NCBI RefSeq assembly: GCF_009834125.1
Contig: NZ_CP047146.1
Span: 6,875,501 to 6,939,500 of the forward strand
DNA: 64,000 bases
Source: Streptomyces sp. GS7
Lineage (GTDB): Bacteria; Actinomycetota; Actinomycetes; Streptomycetales; Streptomycetaceae
Reading direction: 5' to 3'
Shown here: one piece after another, positions 1 to 7,361 of the stretch
Layout of the letters: the number at the start of each line of letters is the position of its first letter
Position numbering within the stretch: position 1 is the first letter of the stretch
Program-made: the position numbers and the translations under genes
The notes under the pieces: model-generated
Told to the model about the DNA's origin: nothing
Database searches by the model: none
Seen by the model: the letters and a program-made list of their open reading frames with translations, nothing else

Positions 1-789
1 CTCCTTCTTCACCTGGTCCGTACGCGCCTTGCGGCGGGTGACGGCGTTGTCCGAGGCGCCGGTGATGGCGGCGATGATCTCTTCGTGGGAGGTGTCCGCG
101 ACGTCGAAGACACCGTTGTTGCGACCCAGCCGCAGCACCGCGACGCGGTCCGCGACGGCCTGCACGTCGGCCATGTTGTGGCTGATGAGGATGACGCCGA
201 GGTCGCGTTCGCGCAGCCGCTCGACGAGGTCGAGGACCTGCGCGGTCTGCTCGACGCCCAGGGCGGCGGTCGGCTCGTCGAGGATGACGACCTTCGGCTC
301 GCCGATCAGCGCACGGGCGATGGCGACGACCTGCCGCTGGCCACCGGAGAGCGCGGCGACGGGGATGCGGACGCTGGGGATGCGGATGGACAGGGTGTCC
401 AGGAGCTCCTTGGCGCGCTTCTCCATGGCGATCTCGTCGAGCACGCCGGCGGAGCGGATCTCGCTGCCGAGGTAGAGGTTGGCGACGACGTCGAGGTTGT
501 CGCAGAGCGCGAGGTCCTGGTAGACGGTCGCGACGCCGAGTTCCTGGGCGTCGTGCGGCTTGCCGATACGGACCGCCTTGCCCTCCCACTCGATGACGCC
601 GTCGTCGACCGGGTGGACCCCCGAGATGGTCTTGACGAGGGTGGACTTGCCGGCGCCGTTGTCGCCTACGAGGGCGACCACCTCACCGGGGCGGATCTCC
701 AGGGTGACGTCCGTGAGCGCTTGGACGGCGCCGAACCGCTTGGAGACTCCGCGCAACGCCAGCACAGGCGTAGCGGACACGTGAATCAT
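1..789 (-). CDS. xylG: Sugar (xylose-type) ABC transporter ATP-binding protein, 3' end cut by window edge
   Basis: Cytoplasmic ATPase that would power sugar import. Reading leftwards from an ATG at 789, 263 codons are visible and the frame is still open at base 1, so only the C-terminus is missing. Walker A (GDNGAGKST) is at residues 42-50, followed by an LSGGQRQ signature and a Walker B ending in LDEPTAAL. It has a single ATPase domain, as in the short XylG-type proteins of actinomycetes rather than the double-domain E. coli type. It lies 97 nt downstream of the binding-protein gene on the same strand, so the two probably form one operon, with the permease expected beyond the left edge. Family assignment is firm; xylose as the substrate is inferred from the adjacent ROK regulator and from remembered S. 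coelicolor gene order. Confidence 0.88.
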   Translation of the reverse strand, partial: MIHVSATPVLALRGVSKRFGAVQALTDVTLEIRPGEVVALVGDNGAGKSTLVKTISGVHPVDDGVIEWEGKAVRIGKPHDAQELGVATVYQDLALCDNLDVVANLYLGSEIRSAGVLDEIAMEKRAKELLDTLSIRIPSVRIPVAALSGGQRQVVAIARALIGEPKVVILDEPTAALGVEQTAQVLDLVERLRERDLGVILISHNMADVQAVADRVAVLRLGRNNGVFDVADTSHEEIIAAITGASDNAVTRRKARTDQVKKE

Positions 790-843
790 CTCCTTCACCG
801 CCGTCGCTGCGGCGGGAGTGGTGGTGCGAAGAGCGGGGGTACG

Positions 844-872
844 GGCCCCCGGCCCGTGGCGGGCCGGGGGCC
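844..872. terminator. Intercistronic stem-loop between xylF and xylG
   Basis: A perfect 13-bp GC-only stem (GGCCCCCGGCCCG and its complement) closes on a 3-base loop, just after the binding-protein stop at 887. No U-tract follows. Such hairpins between a binding-protein gene and its ATPase gene typically act as partial terminators or mRNA stabilisers that keep the binding protein in excess. That role is an inference here. Confidence 0.7.
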
Positions 873-886
873 GGGGGCGTGGCGCG

Positions 887-1981
887 TTACTTGATGCCCG
901 CCGCCTCGCAGGCCGCCTTGACGTCGCCGGTGCAGATCTGGCTCGCCTGGTAGACCTTGTCCTTGATGATCGTGTCCTCGATGTTGTCCTTGGTCACGAT
1001 CTGCGCGTCGTAGAGCTTCGCCGGGATGCCCTTGACCTCGCCGCTGAGGCTGTCGACCTTGGTGGGCGTCAGGGAGTCGATCTTGTCGCCCTTGAGCAGC
1101 GCGACGGCGATCTCGGCGGTGGAGTCGGCCTGCGGCTTGATCTGCTTGTAGATCGTGAACGCCTGGTCGCCCTTGAGGATCCGCTGGAGACCCGCGAGCT
1201 CGGCGTCCTGGCCGCCGACCGGGACCTGGACGCCCTGCTGCTTGAGGGCGGTGATGATGCCGCCGGCCATGCCGTCGTTGGCCGAGTAGACGCCCTGGAA
1301 GCCGTCCTTGCCGAGCGAGTCGATGGCCGCGCTCATCTTCTTGTTGGCCTCGTCCGGCGACCAGTCGGGGATGTCCTGCTCGTAGACGACCTTCTTGACC
1401 TGCGTGTCGAGGACGCTGTGGGCGCCCTTCTTGAAGAACGGCGCGTTGGGGTCGGTCGGCGAGCCGTTGATCATGACGACATTGCTGTCCTTGGCCTTGT
1501 CGCCGAGCGCCTTGACCAGTGCCTGGCCCTGGAGGCGGCCGATCTTCTCGTTGTCGTAGGAGACGTAGGCGGAGATGTTGCCCTCGGCCAGCCGGTCGTA
1601 CGCGACGACCTTGACGCCCTTCTTCGCGGCCTCGTTCACCCAGGACTTGGTGGCCTTGTAGTCGACCGAGTCCAGGATGATCACCTTCACGCCCTGGGTG
1701 ATCAGGGCGTCGAACTGCTTCTTCTGGTTCTGGGTGTCCTGGTCGGCGTTGTTGTACTTGACCGTGCAGTCGGCGCACAGCGCCTTGATCTTCGCCTCGA
1801 TCAGCGGGCGGTCGAAGGTCTCGTACCGCGTGGTCTTGTTCTCCGGCAGCAACAGGCCGATGGTCTTGGTGTCGCCGCCACCGGCCTTGCCGCCGTCGCC
1901 GGCCTTGCCGCAGGCGGCCACGGAGAGGGCCATCGAGACGGCGGCGGTACCTATGACGACGCGACGCGTCCAAACGTTCAT
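887..1981 (-). CDS. xylF: Sugar ABC transporter substrate-binding lipoprotein (xylose type)
   Basis: Periplasmic-binding-protein-like lipoprotein of 364 aa that captures a monosaccharide outside the membrane. The N-terminus has two arginines, a hydrophobic stretch and a lipobox ending VAAC with the lipidated cysteine at residue 24. The mature protein follows the Peripla_BP_4 / XylF-RbsB fold, with motifs such as LLLPENKTTRYE near the start and SANDGMAGG in the second lobe. The ATG at 1981 begins the signal peptide directly. It is the first gene of the transporter operon, with the ATPase gene after it and the ROK regulator upstream on the same strand. In S. coelicolor the equivalent genes (xylFGH, SCO6009-6011, from memory) sit beside rok7B7. 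Confidence 0.9.
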   Translation of the reverse strand: MNVWTRRVVIGTAAVSMALSVAACGKAGDGGKAGGGDTKTIGLLLPENKTTRYETFDRPLIEAKIKALCADCTVKYNNADQDTQNQKKQFDALITQGVKVIILDSVDYKATKSWVNEAAKKGVKVVAYDRLAEGNISAYVSYDNEKIGRLQGQALVKALGDKAKDSNVVMINGSPTDPNAPFFKKGAHSVLDTQVKKVVYEQDIPDWSPDEANKKMSAAIDSLGKDGFQGVYSANDGMAGGIITALKQQGVQVPVGGQDAELAGLQRILKGDQAFTIYKQIKPQADSTAEIAVALLKGDKIDSLTPTKVDSLSGEVKGIPAKLYDAQIVTKDNIEDTIIKDKVYQASQICTGDVKAACEAAGIK

Positions 1982-2055
1982 GGGGGTTGCCTCCCTGACA
2001 TGGCCGCGTCGTTGCGGCCGAGGTGGCTGGAAGTCAACTCGGCCGCCGCCCGACC

Positions 2056-2076
2056 GTCAAGGAGTAAATCCTTAAC
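2056..2076. promoter_or_regulatory. Inverted repeat upstream of xylF, candidate ROK operator
   Basis: GTCAAGGA and TCCTTAAC (7 of 8 bases complementary) flank GTAAA, 75-95 nt upstream of the xylF start. It is an unusually A/T-containing palindrome for this genome and sits between the ROK regulator gene and its likely target. A second, weaker element TGACAACGGTGCCA at 2081-2094 matches 12 of 14 bases of a LacI-type palindrome with central CG. Which protein binds either site is inference. Confidence 0.45.
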
Positions 2077-2121
2077 GAGATGACAACGGTGCCATGCGTT
2101 TGGGGTGTGAACGTAAGCCGC

Positions 2122-3321
2122 TCACGCTATAGCGGGTGCGTCCGCACCGTGCGTCCCGTCGAGCAGACTCGAATCGCCCATCTCGCTCAGCACGAGGGCC
2201 AGCGCCCCCAGGACTTCGGCCCGGCCGCCGAGCGTGCCCGGCACGATGCCCAACTGGCGTGCCGCGCTGGGGATCGCGTATCGCGACACCGACTCCCGGA
2301 TCGGCGCGAGCACCAGCTCGCCGGCGTCCGCGAGGTCACCGCCGAGCACCACTCGGCTGGGATTGAGCAGATTGCACAGGTTAGCCACACCACTACCGAT
2401 ATGACGGCCTACGTCCGCGATCACCCGGCGGCAGCCCGGGTCGCCCTCGCGCGCCAGCTGCACCACCCGCGCCATGGTCAGATCGGGGCCGTGGCTCGGC
2501 TGGAGCAGCGGGAGGACGTAGCGGGCGGCGGTGAAGGTCTCCAGGCAGCCGCGGTTGCCGCAGCGGCAGACCGGCCCGGACTCGTCCAGGGTGATGTGCC
2601 CGATCTCGCCGGCCGTGCCGCCCGGCCCGCGGTAGATCTGCCCGCTGATCACCAGCCCGGCGCCGACACCGCTGGCCACCTTGATGTACGCCAGGTCCGC
2701 GGCGCCGCGACCGCCGCCCCACACCAGCTCGCCCAGCGCGCCCAGGTTGGCGTCGTTGTCGACGTACACGGGCACGCCGAGGCGCCCGGACAGCTCCTCG
2801 CCGGGGTTCGTGCCGGACCAGCCCGGCAGGATCGCCGTCGATCCCAGCGTGCCGGATTCCACGTCGATGGGGCCCGGCACGCCGAGGCCGACCCCGATGA
2901 CCTTGCCGGCGTCGATACCGGTCTTGGCGATCAGCCGGCTGACCAGGCGCTCGGCCCGGTCGAAGCCCTCCGCCGCCGAGGCGTCCACGTCGATCGGCTC
3001 GGCCTCCTCGGCCAGCACCTCGTGCGCCAGGTTGCCGACCGCGACCCGCAGGTGGGAGTGGCCGAAGTCGACGCCGACGACGATGCCCGCGTCCCCGGAG
3101 AGCGAGACGCTGCGGGCCCGCCGGCCGCCCGCGGAGGTGGGCGTCACCTCGACGGTCCCGCCGTCCTTCAGCTCGCGCACGATGTTCGAGACGGTGGCCG
3201 CCGACAGCCCCGTGGTCCGGGCGATCTCCGCCTGCGTGAGCGAGCCGGCCATGCGTACCGCGCGCACGACCCGCTCCAGATTGGCCCGGTGCAGCGAGGA
3301 CTGCGACCCCGGAGTCTCCAT
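2122..3321 (-). CDS. rok7B7: ROK-family transcriptional regulator, Rok7B7 type
   Basis: DNA-binding sugar-sensing regulator, 399 aa. A winged HTH occupies about residues 15-60 (SLTQAEIARTTGLSAATVSN), followed by a ROK kinase-like fold with GVDFGHSHLRVA and the zinc-binding cysteine cluster CRCGNRGCLE. The ATG at 3321 is preferred because the conserved family N-terminus METPGSQSS begins there; an in-frame start at 3381 would add 20 unconserved residues. It lies between the xylose-type and the GlcNAc-type transporter operons, as does S. coelicolor Rok7B7 (SCO6008, from memory), which links carbon control to development and antibiotics. Assignment rests on sequence pattern plus synteny. Confidence 0.88.
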   Translation of the reverse strand: METPGSQSSLHRANLERVVRAVRMAGSLTQAEIARTTGLSAATVSNIVRELKDGGTVEVTPTSAGGRRARSVSLSGDAGIVVGVDFGHSHLRVAVGNLAHEVLAEEAEPIDVDASAAEGFDRAERLVSRLIAKTGIDAGKVIGVGLGVPGPIDVESGTLGSTAILPGWSGTNPGEELSGRLGVPVYVDNDANLGALGELVWGGGRGAADLAYIKVASGVGAGLVISGQIYRGPGGTAGEIGHITLDESGPVCRCGNRGCLETFTAARYVLPLLQPSHGPDLTMARVVQLAREGDPGCRRVIADVGRHIGSGVANLCNLLNPSRVVLGGDLADAGELVLAPIRESVSRYAIPSAARQLGIVPGTLGGRAEVLGALALVLSEMGDSSLLDGTHGADAPAIA

Positions 3322-3508
3322 CGACTCATCCACTCCCGCCTGGGTCGGGCAGTGCGACGACTGCCCGCCGGCCGCACCCACACCATCGGGGGGCGGCTTC
3401 CGATTTCAACATGTGAACTCTAAGCAGAACGCCGACGGGGAAGTCTCGTCAAGGCGTTGAGCCCTGAGTGATCGGCGGTGCAGGAGCGCGGCGGCGCCCG
3501 CACCGCAA

Positions 3509-3535
3509 GGGCGGCCCGCCGCCGCGGAGCCGCCC
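3509..3535. terminator. Stem-loop downstream of ngcG
   Basis: GGGCGGC and GCCGCCC pair around a 13-base GC-rich loop, 56-82 nt past the ngcG stop and before the ROK gene. No U-run follows, which is usual for Streptomyces terminators. It plausibly insulates the ngc operon from the regulator gene. Confidence 0.45.
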
Positions 3536-3590
3536 GGTGTGGCGCGAAACATTCGCCGTGGGACGTGAGCGCCCCCTCCGTGCCGGATCC

Positions 3591-4520
3591 CTACTTGAGC
3601 GCCCCCGCCGTCAGTCCGGCCTGCACCTGGCGCTGGAAGACGAAGTAGACGAGGAGCACCGGCAGCATCGCGATCATCATGCCGGCCATCAGACCGCCCC
3701 AGTCGCCCTCGTAGCCCTGCTGGAGCGCGATATTGGCGAGGCCCTGGGTCAGCACGTACTTGTCCTCGTCCTGGTTGAGGACCATCGGCAGCAGGTACTG
3801 GTTCCACTGCCCGAGGAAGTTGAAGATCCCGATGCTGATCAGGCCGGGCTTGGCCATCGGGAGCATGACCTGGAAGAACGTCCGGGCGTGCGAGGCCCCG
3901 TCGATCATCGCCGCCTCCGCCACGGAGGTCGGCAGGGTGCGGAAGAACGACGTCATGAAGAAGACGGTGAACGGCAGCGAGTAGGCGATGTAGACGGCGA
4001 TCAGGCCCTGGTACGTCGCCAGCAACGGGATTCCGGGAAAGTCCCGCATCACGAAGAACAGCGGGATGACCAGCATGAAGACCGGGAAGGACATACCGGC
4101 GACGAAGAGGTAGTAGATGACCCGGTTGCCGGGGAACTGAAAGCGTGCCAGGACATAGCCCGCCATGGATCCGAGCACCATCGTGCCGGTGACCGAACCG
4201 CCCACCACGATCAGGGTGTTGAGGAACATCTTGCCGATGTTCGCCTTGTCCCAGGCGTTGACCCAGTTCTCGAAGTGCAGCTTTCCCGGGAGCGACCAGG
4301 GGGTGGTGAGGATGTCACCGCTGCTCTTGAAGGAACTCCAGAGCACCCACAGCAGCGGCATGCCCACCATCAGCGCCCAGACGAACAGGATGCCGTGCGA
4401 GAAGACGTTGAGCGTGCCGCCCTCGGAACTCCGGCGCCCGGACCGGGCGCCTTTCCGGTCGTCCGACCGCGGCCCGCCGATCACCGGACGCTCCTCCGCC
4501 GCGTTGGTTTCCGTCGTCAT
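3591..4520 (-). CDS. ngcG: Carbohydrate ABC transporter permease, NgcG type (MalG family)
   Basis: Inner-membrane permease of 309 aa, one half of the translocation channel for GlcNAc/chitobiose-type sugars. A charged cytoplasmic N-terminus of about 40 residues precedes six predicted membrane spans. The EAA loop that contacts the shared ATPase is visible as EAAMIDGASHARTFFQVMLP. It is the last gene of the ngcE-ngcF-ngcG order and starts 11 nt after ngcF stops. No ATPase gene is present, as expected for CUT1 systems that borrow the multitask ATPase MsiK encoded elsewhere. The family call is firm; the NgcG name rests on the partner binding protein. Confidence 0.85.
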   Translation of the reverse strand: MTTETNAAEERPVIGGPRSDDRKGARSGRRSSEGGTLNVFSHGILFVWALMVGMPLLWVLWSSFKSSGDILTTPWSLPGKLHFENWVNAWDKANIGKMFLNTLIVVGGSVTGTMVLGSMAGYVLARFQFPGNRVIYYLFVAGMSFPVFMLVIPLFFVMRDFPGIPLLATYQGLIAVYIAYSLPFTVFFMTSFFRTLPTSVAEAAMIDGASHARTFFQVMLPMAKPGLISIGIFNFLGQWNQYLLPMVLNQDEDKYVLTQGLANIALQQGYEGDWGGLMAGMMIAMLPVLLVYFVFQRQVQAGLTAGALK

Positions 4521-4531
4521 GCGCCCCGCCC

Positions 4532-5455
4532 CTAGAACTCGATCCGCTCACGGCGCGCGAAGCGCATCGTGAGGACGGCGAACAACAGCGTCACGACGAG
4601 CATGGCCACACCCATCGCCGCCGCATAGCCGAACTGACTGTCACGGAAGGCGGTTTGGTACAGCCGGAGCGGTACGACGTCCGTCGCGCCGGCCGGGCCG
4701 CCCATGTTGACCGACATGATCTGCACCAGCGCGAAGGCGTCCATCGCGATGATGCCCATATAGACCCAGCCGGTCTGCACGGTGTCCCACAGCAGCGGCA
4801 GGGTGATCCGGAAGAAGGTGTGGAAGCGGTTGGCACCGTCCAGCAGCGAGGCTTCGTAGATCTCCCGGGGAATGGAGGCCATGGCGGCGGAGAACAGCAC
4901 GACGTAGAAGCCGACGTTCGCCCAGACCATCACCACCATGATGCAGGCCAGCGCGATGCTGCCGGCGCCCAGCCAGGAACTCTGGAGGGAGTGCAGACCG
5001 ACCGCGCCCAGCAGCGAGTTGAGCATGCCGTCGTGCGGATCCGGATTGTAGATGTTGAACCAGATCACCGAGATGATGGTGATCGAGATGACCTGCGGGA
5101 AGAAGTAGACGAATTTGTAGAACGACGCGCCGCGGACGCCGGTGATGACCGCCCCGCGGCGGGCCCTTCCGCCGACGTTCAGCATGAAGGCGAAGAACAG
5201 CCCCAGCGTCAGTGTCGCGATCGGCACCAGCACCAGCATGACGACGTTGTGCCGGAGCGCGTTCCAGAATTCGCCGCTGTGCAGCAGCTTGGCGTAGTTG
5301 TCCAGCCCGACGCTCTTCGCGGTACCGCGCAGTCCGCTCCACTCCGTCGTCGAGATCTGGAACGCCTGGACGAACGGGGAGATCACAAACACCCCGTAGA
5401 GCAGCAGAGGCAGGGCCAGGAACCCCACGATGAATCGGTACTTGCCGTGTCGCAT
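4532..5455 (-). CDS. ngcF: Carbohydrate ABC transporter permease, NgcF type (MalF family)
   Basis: Inner-membrane permease of 307 aa pairing with the neighbouring MalG-type protein. It begins MRHGKYRFIVGF at an ATG at 5455 and has about six membrane spans. The EAA-type loop reads EASLLDGANRFHTFFRITLP. The open frame continues upstream of 5455 through the binding-protein gene, but that upstream part is antisense-like shadow with no membrane segments and was discarded. It starts 50 nt after the ngcE stop. Role in uptake of GlcNAc or diacetylchitobiose follows from the adjacent NgcE-like lipoprotein. Confidence 0.86.
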   Translation of the reverse strand: MRHGKYRFIVGFLALPLLLYGVFVISPFVQAFQISTTEWSGLRGTAKSVGLDNYAKLLHSGEFWNALRHNVVMLVLVPIATLTLGLFFAFMLNVGGRARRGAVITGVRGASFYKFVYFFPQVISITIISVIWFNIYNPDPHDGMLNSLLGAVGLHSLQSSWLGAGSIALACIMVVMVWANVGFYVVLFSAAMASIPREIYEASLLDGANRFHTFFRITLPLLWDTVQTGWVYMGIIAMDAFALVQIMSVNMGGPAGATDVVPLRLYQTAFRDSQFGYAAAMGVAMLVVTLLFAVLTMRFARRERIEF

Positions 5456-5505
5456 GGCGCTCCCCGGCCCTCCCTCGTCAGCGGTGGTACGTGGTCGATC
5501 CCCGG

Positions 5506-6939
5506 TCAGGAGCCGCGGTGAAACTTGGTGACGGAGCTGTCCTTGGCGGTCTCGTCCGCGTACTGCTGGGCTTTCCTGATCCAGTCGGCGGCCTTCATGT
5601 CGCCGGTCAGCAGCTGGCTGGTGAGCCCGCCCAGCTTTTCGTCCGTCAGCTTCGGGTACCACTCCTGAAGCTGGATCATCAGCAGGTTCTTTCCGCCCTC
5701 CTTGACGGCCCGCGCCGCGGAGGAAAGGCCCGGGGACAGCTGCATTCCGTCGGTCGCGCCCTGGACGGAGGTCAGCGACTTGACCTTGGTCGCGAAATTC
5801 TGCGCGTGCTTCTTGGACAGCATGATTCTCAGCAGTTCCATGCCGCCGACGGGGTTCTTGCCGCCCTTGGCCACGATGAACGGTTCGCTGGGCTCGGCGC
5901 GCAGGGTCCCGTGCGGCATCTTGTCGCCGCTGCCGCCGTCGAAGAGCGGGCCGACGGCCATGCCGAAGTCGGCGGGGGTGGTCGGCGCGGCCTCGTTCTC
6001 CACCCAGGAGCCGTTCGGGATGAAGGCCGCCTTCCCGCGGGTCCAGGCGGTCTGCGCCTGAATGTGCGTCAGGCCCTGGCTGCCTTCCAGGAAGTAGCCC
6101 TTGGCGGCCAGTTCCTCGTAGTGCCCGATGACCTGCTTGACCGCGTCGTTCGAGGTCCAGGCGTTCGGCTCCAGGTTGTCGATGGCGATCCACTTGTCGA
6201 GTCCGCCGATCTTGGCGATCTGCGCGAAGATGTTGAAGTGGACGTAGTACGGGTACTTCCCCGGATACGTCCAGGGCGCGATCCCCGCCTTCTTGATCTC
6301 GGCGCAGAGCGTGATCATGTCGTCGAACGACGCGGGATAGGCCCAGCCCTTGTCCTTCAGCAGTTTGCCGGAGTACCACGTGCCGTAGACCGTGAAGGCG
6401 TAGTAGAAGACGTCGAAGGTGTCCTTGTGCTTGCCCTTTTCGATGGTGCTGGGGTAGAGCGTGTCCCGGACCTTCTTCTTGGGGTCGTCCATCGACGGGG
6501 CGTCGAGCAGCGGCGTGAGATCCTGCAACTGCCCCTGGGCGGAGAGCTTGTTCATATCGAGGTGGTCGGCCCCGGAGTTGTCGATCAGATCCGGCGGATT
6601 GCCACCGGCGAAGCGCGGCTGGAGCTTGGGGCCGACCTGCTGGGTGCCGGTGTGCTTGACGGTGGTGCCGTACGTCTTGTTGAAATCGGCCTCGGCGTCC
6701 TTCGCGTACTGGTCGCCCAGCCCGCCCTTGAAGATGAACGCCTCCAGCGGCGCCCCGTTCTTCACGCCGAGGGGATTCCTTGCCGAGGTGGCGCCCTTGT
6801 TCTTGGTACCGTCGTCCGAGCCGCCACCGCCGCCGGTGGCACACGACGACAGTGCGCCCATGGCCGGTACGGCGAGAATTCCCAGGGCCGCGGCCCGCTT
6901 GACCAGATCGCGACGGTTGACTTCAGAGGTGGATCCCAT
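5506..6939 (-). CDS. ngcE: N-acetylglucosamine/diacetylchitobiose-type sugar-binding lipoprotein
   Basis: Extracellular solute-binding protein, 477 aa, resembling NgcE of chitin-degrading streptomycetes. The N-terminus carries a twin-arginine motif (NRRDLVKRAA) and a lipobox ending LSSC with Cys33, suggesting Tat export and lipid anchoring. The C-terminus AKDSSVTKFHR is also typical of NgcE. The ATG at 6939 has a purine-rich GGCGAGGA ahead of it; an earlier in-frame start at 6987 adds non-signal residues. The gene heads the ngcEFG order and faces a secreted alpha-mannosidase, with a DasR-like operator in its promoter. The exact ligand could be a GlcNAc-bearing glycan fragment instead of chitobiose. 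Confidence 0.85.
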   Translation of the reverse strand: MGSTSEVNRRDLVKRAAALGILAVPAMGALSSCATGGGGGSDDGTKNKGATSARNPLGVKNGAPLEAFIFKGGLGDQYAKDAEADFNKTYGTTVKHTGTQQVGPKLQPRFAGGNPPDLIDNSGADHLDMNKLSAQGQLQDLTPLLDAPSMDDPKKKVRDTLYPSTIEKGKHKDTFDVFYYAFTVYGTWYSGKLLKDKGWAYPASFDDMITLCAEIKKAGIAPWTYPGKYPYYVHFNIFAQIAKIGGLDKWIAIDNLEPNAWTSNDAVKQVIGHYEELAAKGYFLEGSQGLTHIQAQTAWTRGKAAFIPNGSWVENEAAPTTPADFGMAVGPLFDGGSGDKMPHGTLRAEPSEPFIVAKGGKNPVGGMELLRIMLSKKHAQNFATKVKSLTSVQGATDGMQLSPGLSSAARAVKEGGKNLLMIQLQEWYPKLTDEKLGGLTSQLLTGDMKAADWIRKAQQYADETAKDSSVTKFHRGS

Positions 6940-7133
6940 GCTCAAGTCCTCGCCTTCTTCAGGACTCAGGCGGTGTACCGGAGCCACCCCGGCACCGCAG
7001 GTCAGATGAAGCTGAGTGGTACGGGATGTGCACCGGGCTCACCGGGGATATGCGGGGAATTCCTCCGGCCCGCACTTTCCCCCGGTTTTCCCCGGCATCC
7101 ACGGCCTCTGGTCGCACGGCCGCTCGGACGCCG

Positions 7134-7149
7134 ACAGGTATAGTCCACT
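7134..7149. promoter_or_regulatory. DasR-responsive element (dre-like operator)
   Basis: ACAGGTATAGTCCACT matches 13 of 16 bases of the dre consensus as I recall it (ACTGGTCTAGACCACT). It lies 195-210 nt upstream of ngcE and covers the -10 of the candidate ngcE promoter. DasR is the GlcNAc-responsive GntR repressor of chitin and GlcNAc uptake genes in Streptomyces, so the location fits a real target. Confidence 0.72.
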
Positions 7150-7166
7150 TCCGGCCGAAGGGGCAA
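7137..7166 (-). promoter_or_regulatory. Candidate ngcE promoter
   Basis: On the minus strand TTGCCC (7161-7166) and TATACC (7137-7142) are separated by 18 nt. The -10 overlaps the dre-like operator, which would let a repressor block polymerase directly. The predicted leader to the ngcE ATG is about 190 nt. Confidence 0.5.
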
Positions 7167-7279
7167 GATCGGATACCGGATCGGCCGGGCTTCTTTCCCT
7201 AGTTGAGACCTCACCGGTATGCACACACCCGGCCCCTCGTTCTCCGCGACACGGGCACCCGCGGATCACCCCGGCACCC

Positions 7280-7310
7280 TTGACACCAAAGTGCCCACGC
7301 ACCTTACTTA
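7280..7310 (+). promoter_or_regulatory. Candidate promoter of the GH92 mannosidase gene
   Basis: TTGACA at 7280-7285 is followed 18-19 nt later by a TTACTTA-like -10 (7304-7310). It lies about 50-80 nt upstream of the GTG start and just ahead of the LacI-type operator. Confidence 0.45.
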
Positions 7311-7327
7311 TCTCTGCAATACGCAAC

Positions 7328-7341
7328 TGACAACGATGTCA
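7328..7341. promoter_or_regulatory. LacI-type operator upstream of the GH92 gene
   Basis: TGACAACGATGTCA differs by one base from the perfect palindrome TGACAACGTTGTCA, with the central CpG characteristic of LacI-family operators. It begins 34 nt before the mannosidase GTG and would sit at about +12 to +25, a repressor position. A second inverted repeat (CAACGA/TCGTTG, 7331-7350) overlaps it. No LacI gene is in the window, so the regulator would act from elsewhere. Confidence 0.55.
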
Positions 7342-7361
7342 ATCTCGTTGAGAGGGCTCGC

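Noticed and set aside
5456..6844. Upstream half of the frame that contains ngcF
   Set aside because: It runs out of phase through ngcE and is Arg/Gln-rich without membrane helices; translation should begin at the ATG at 5455.
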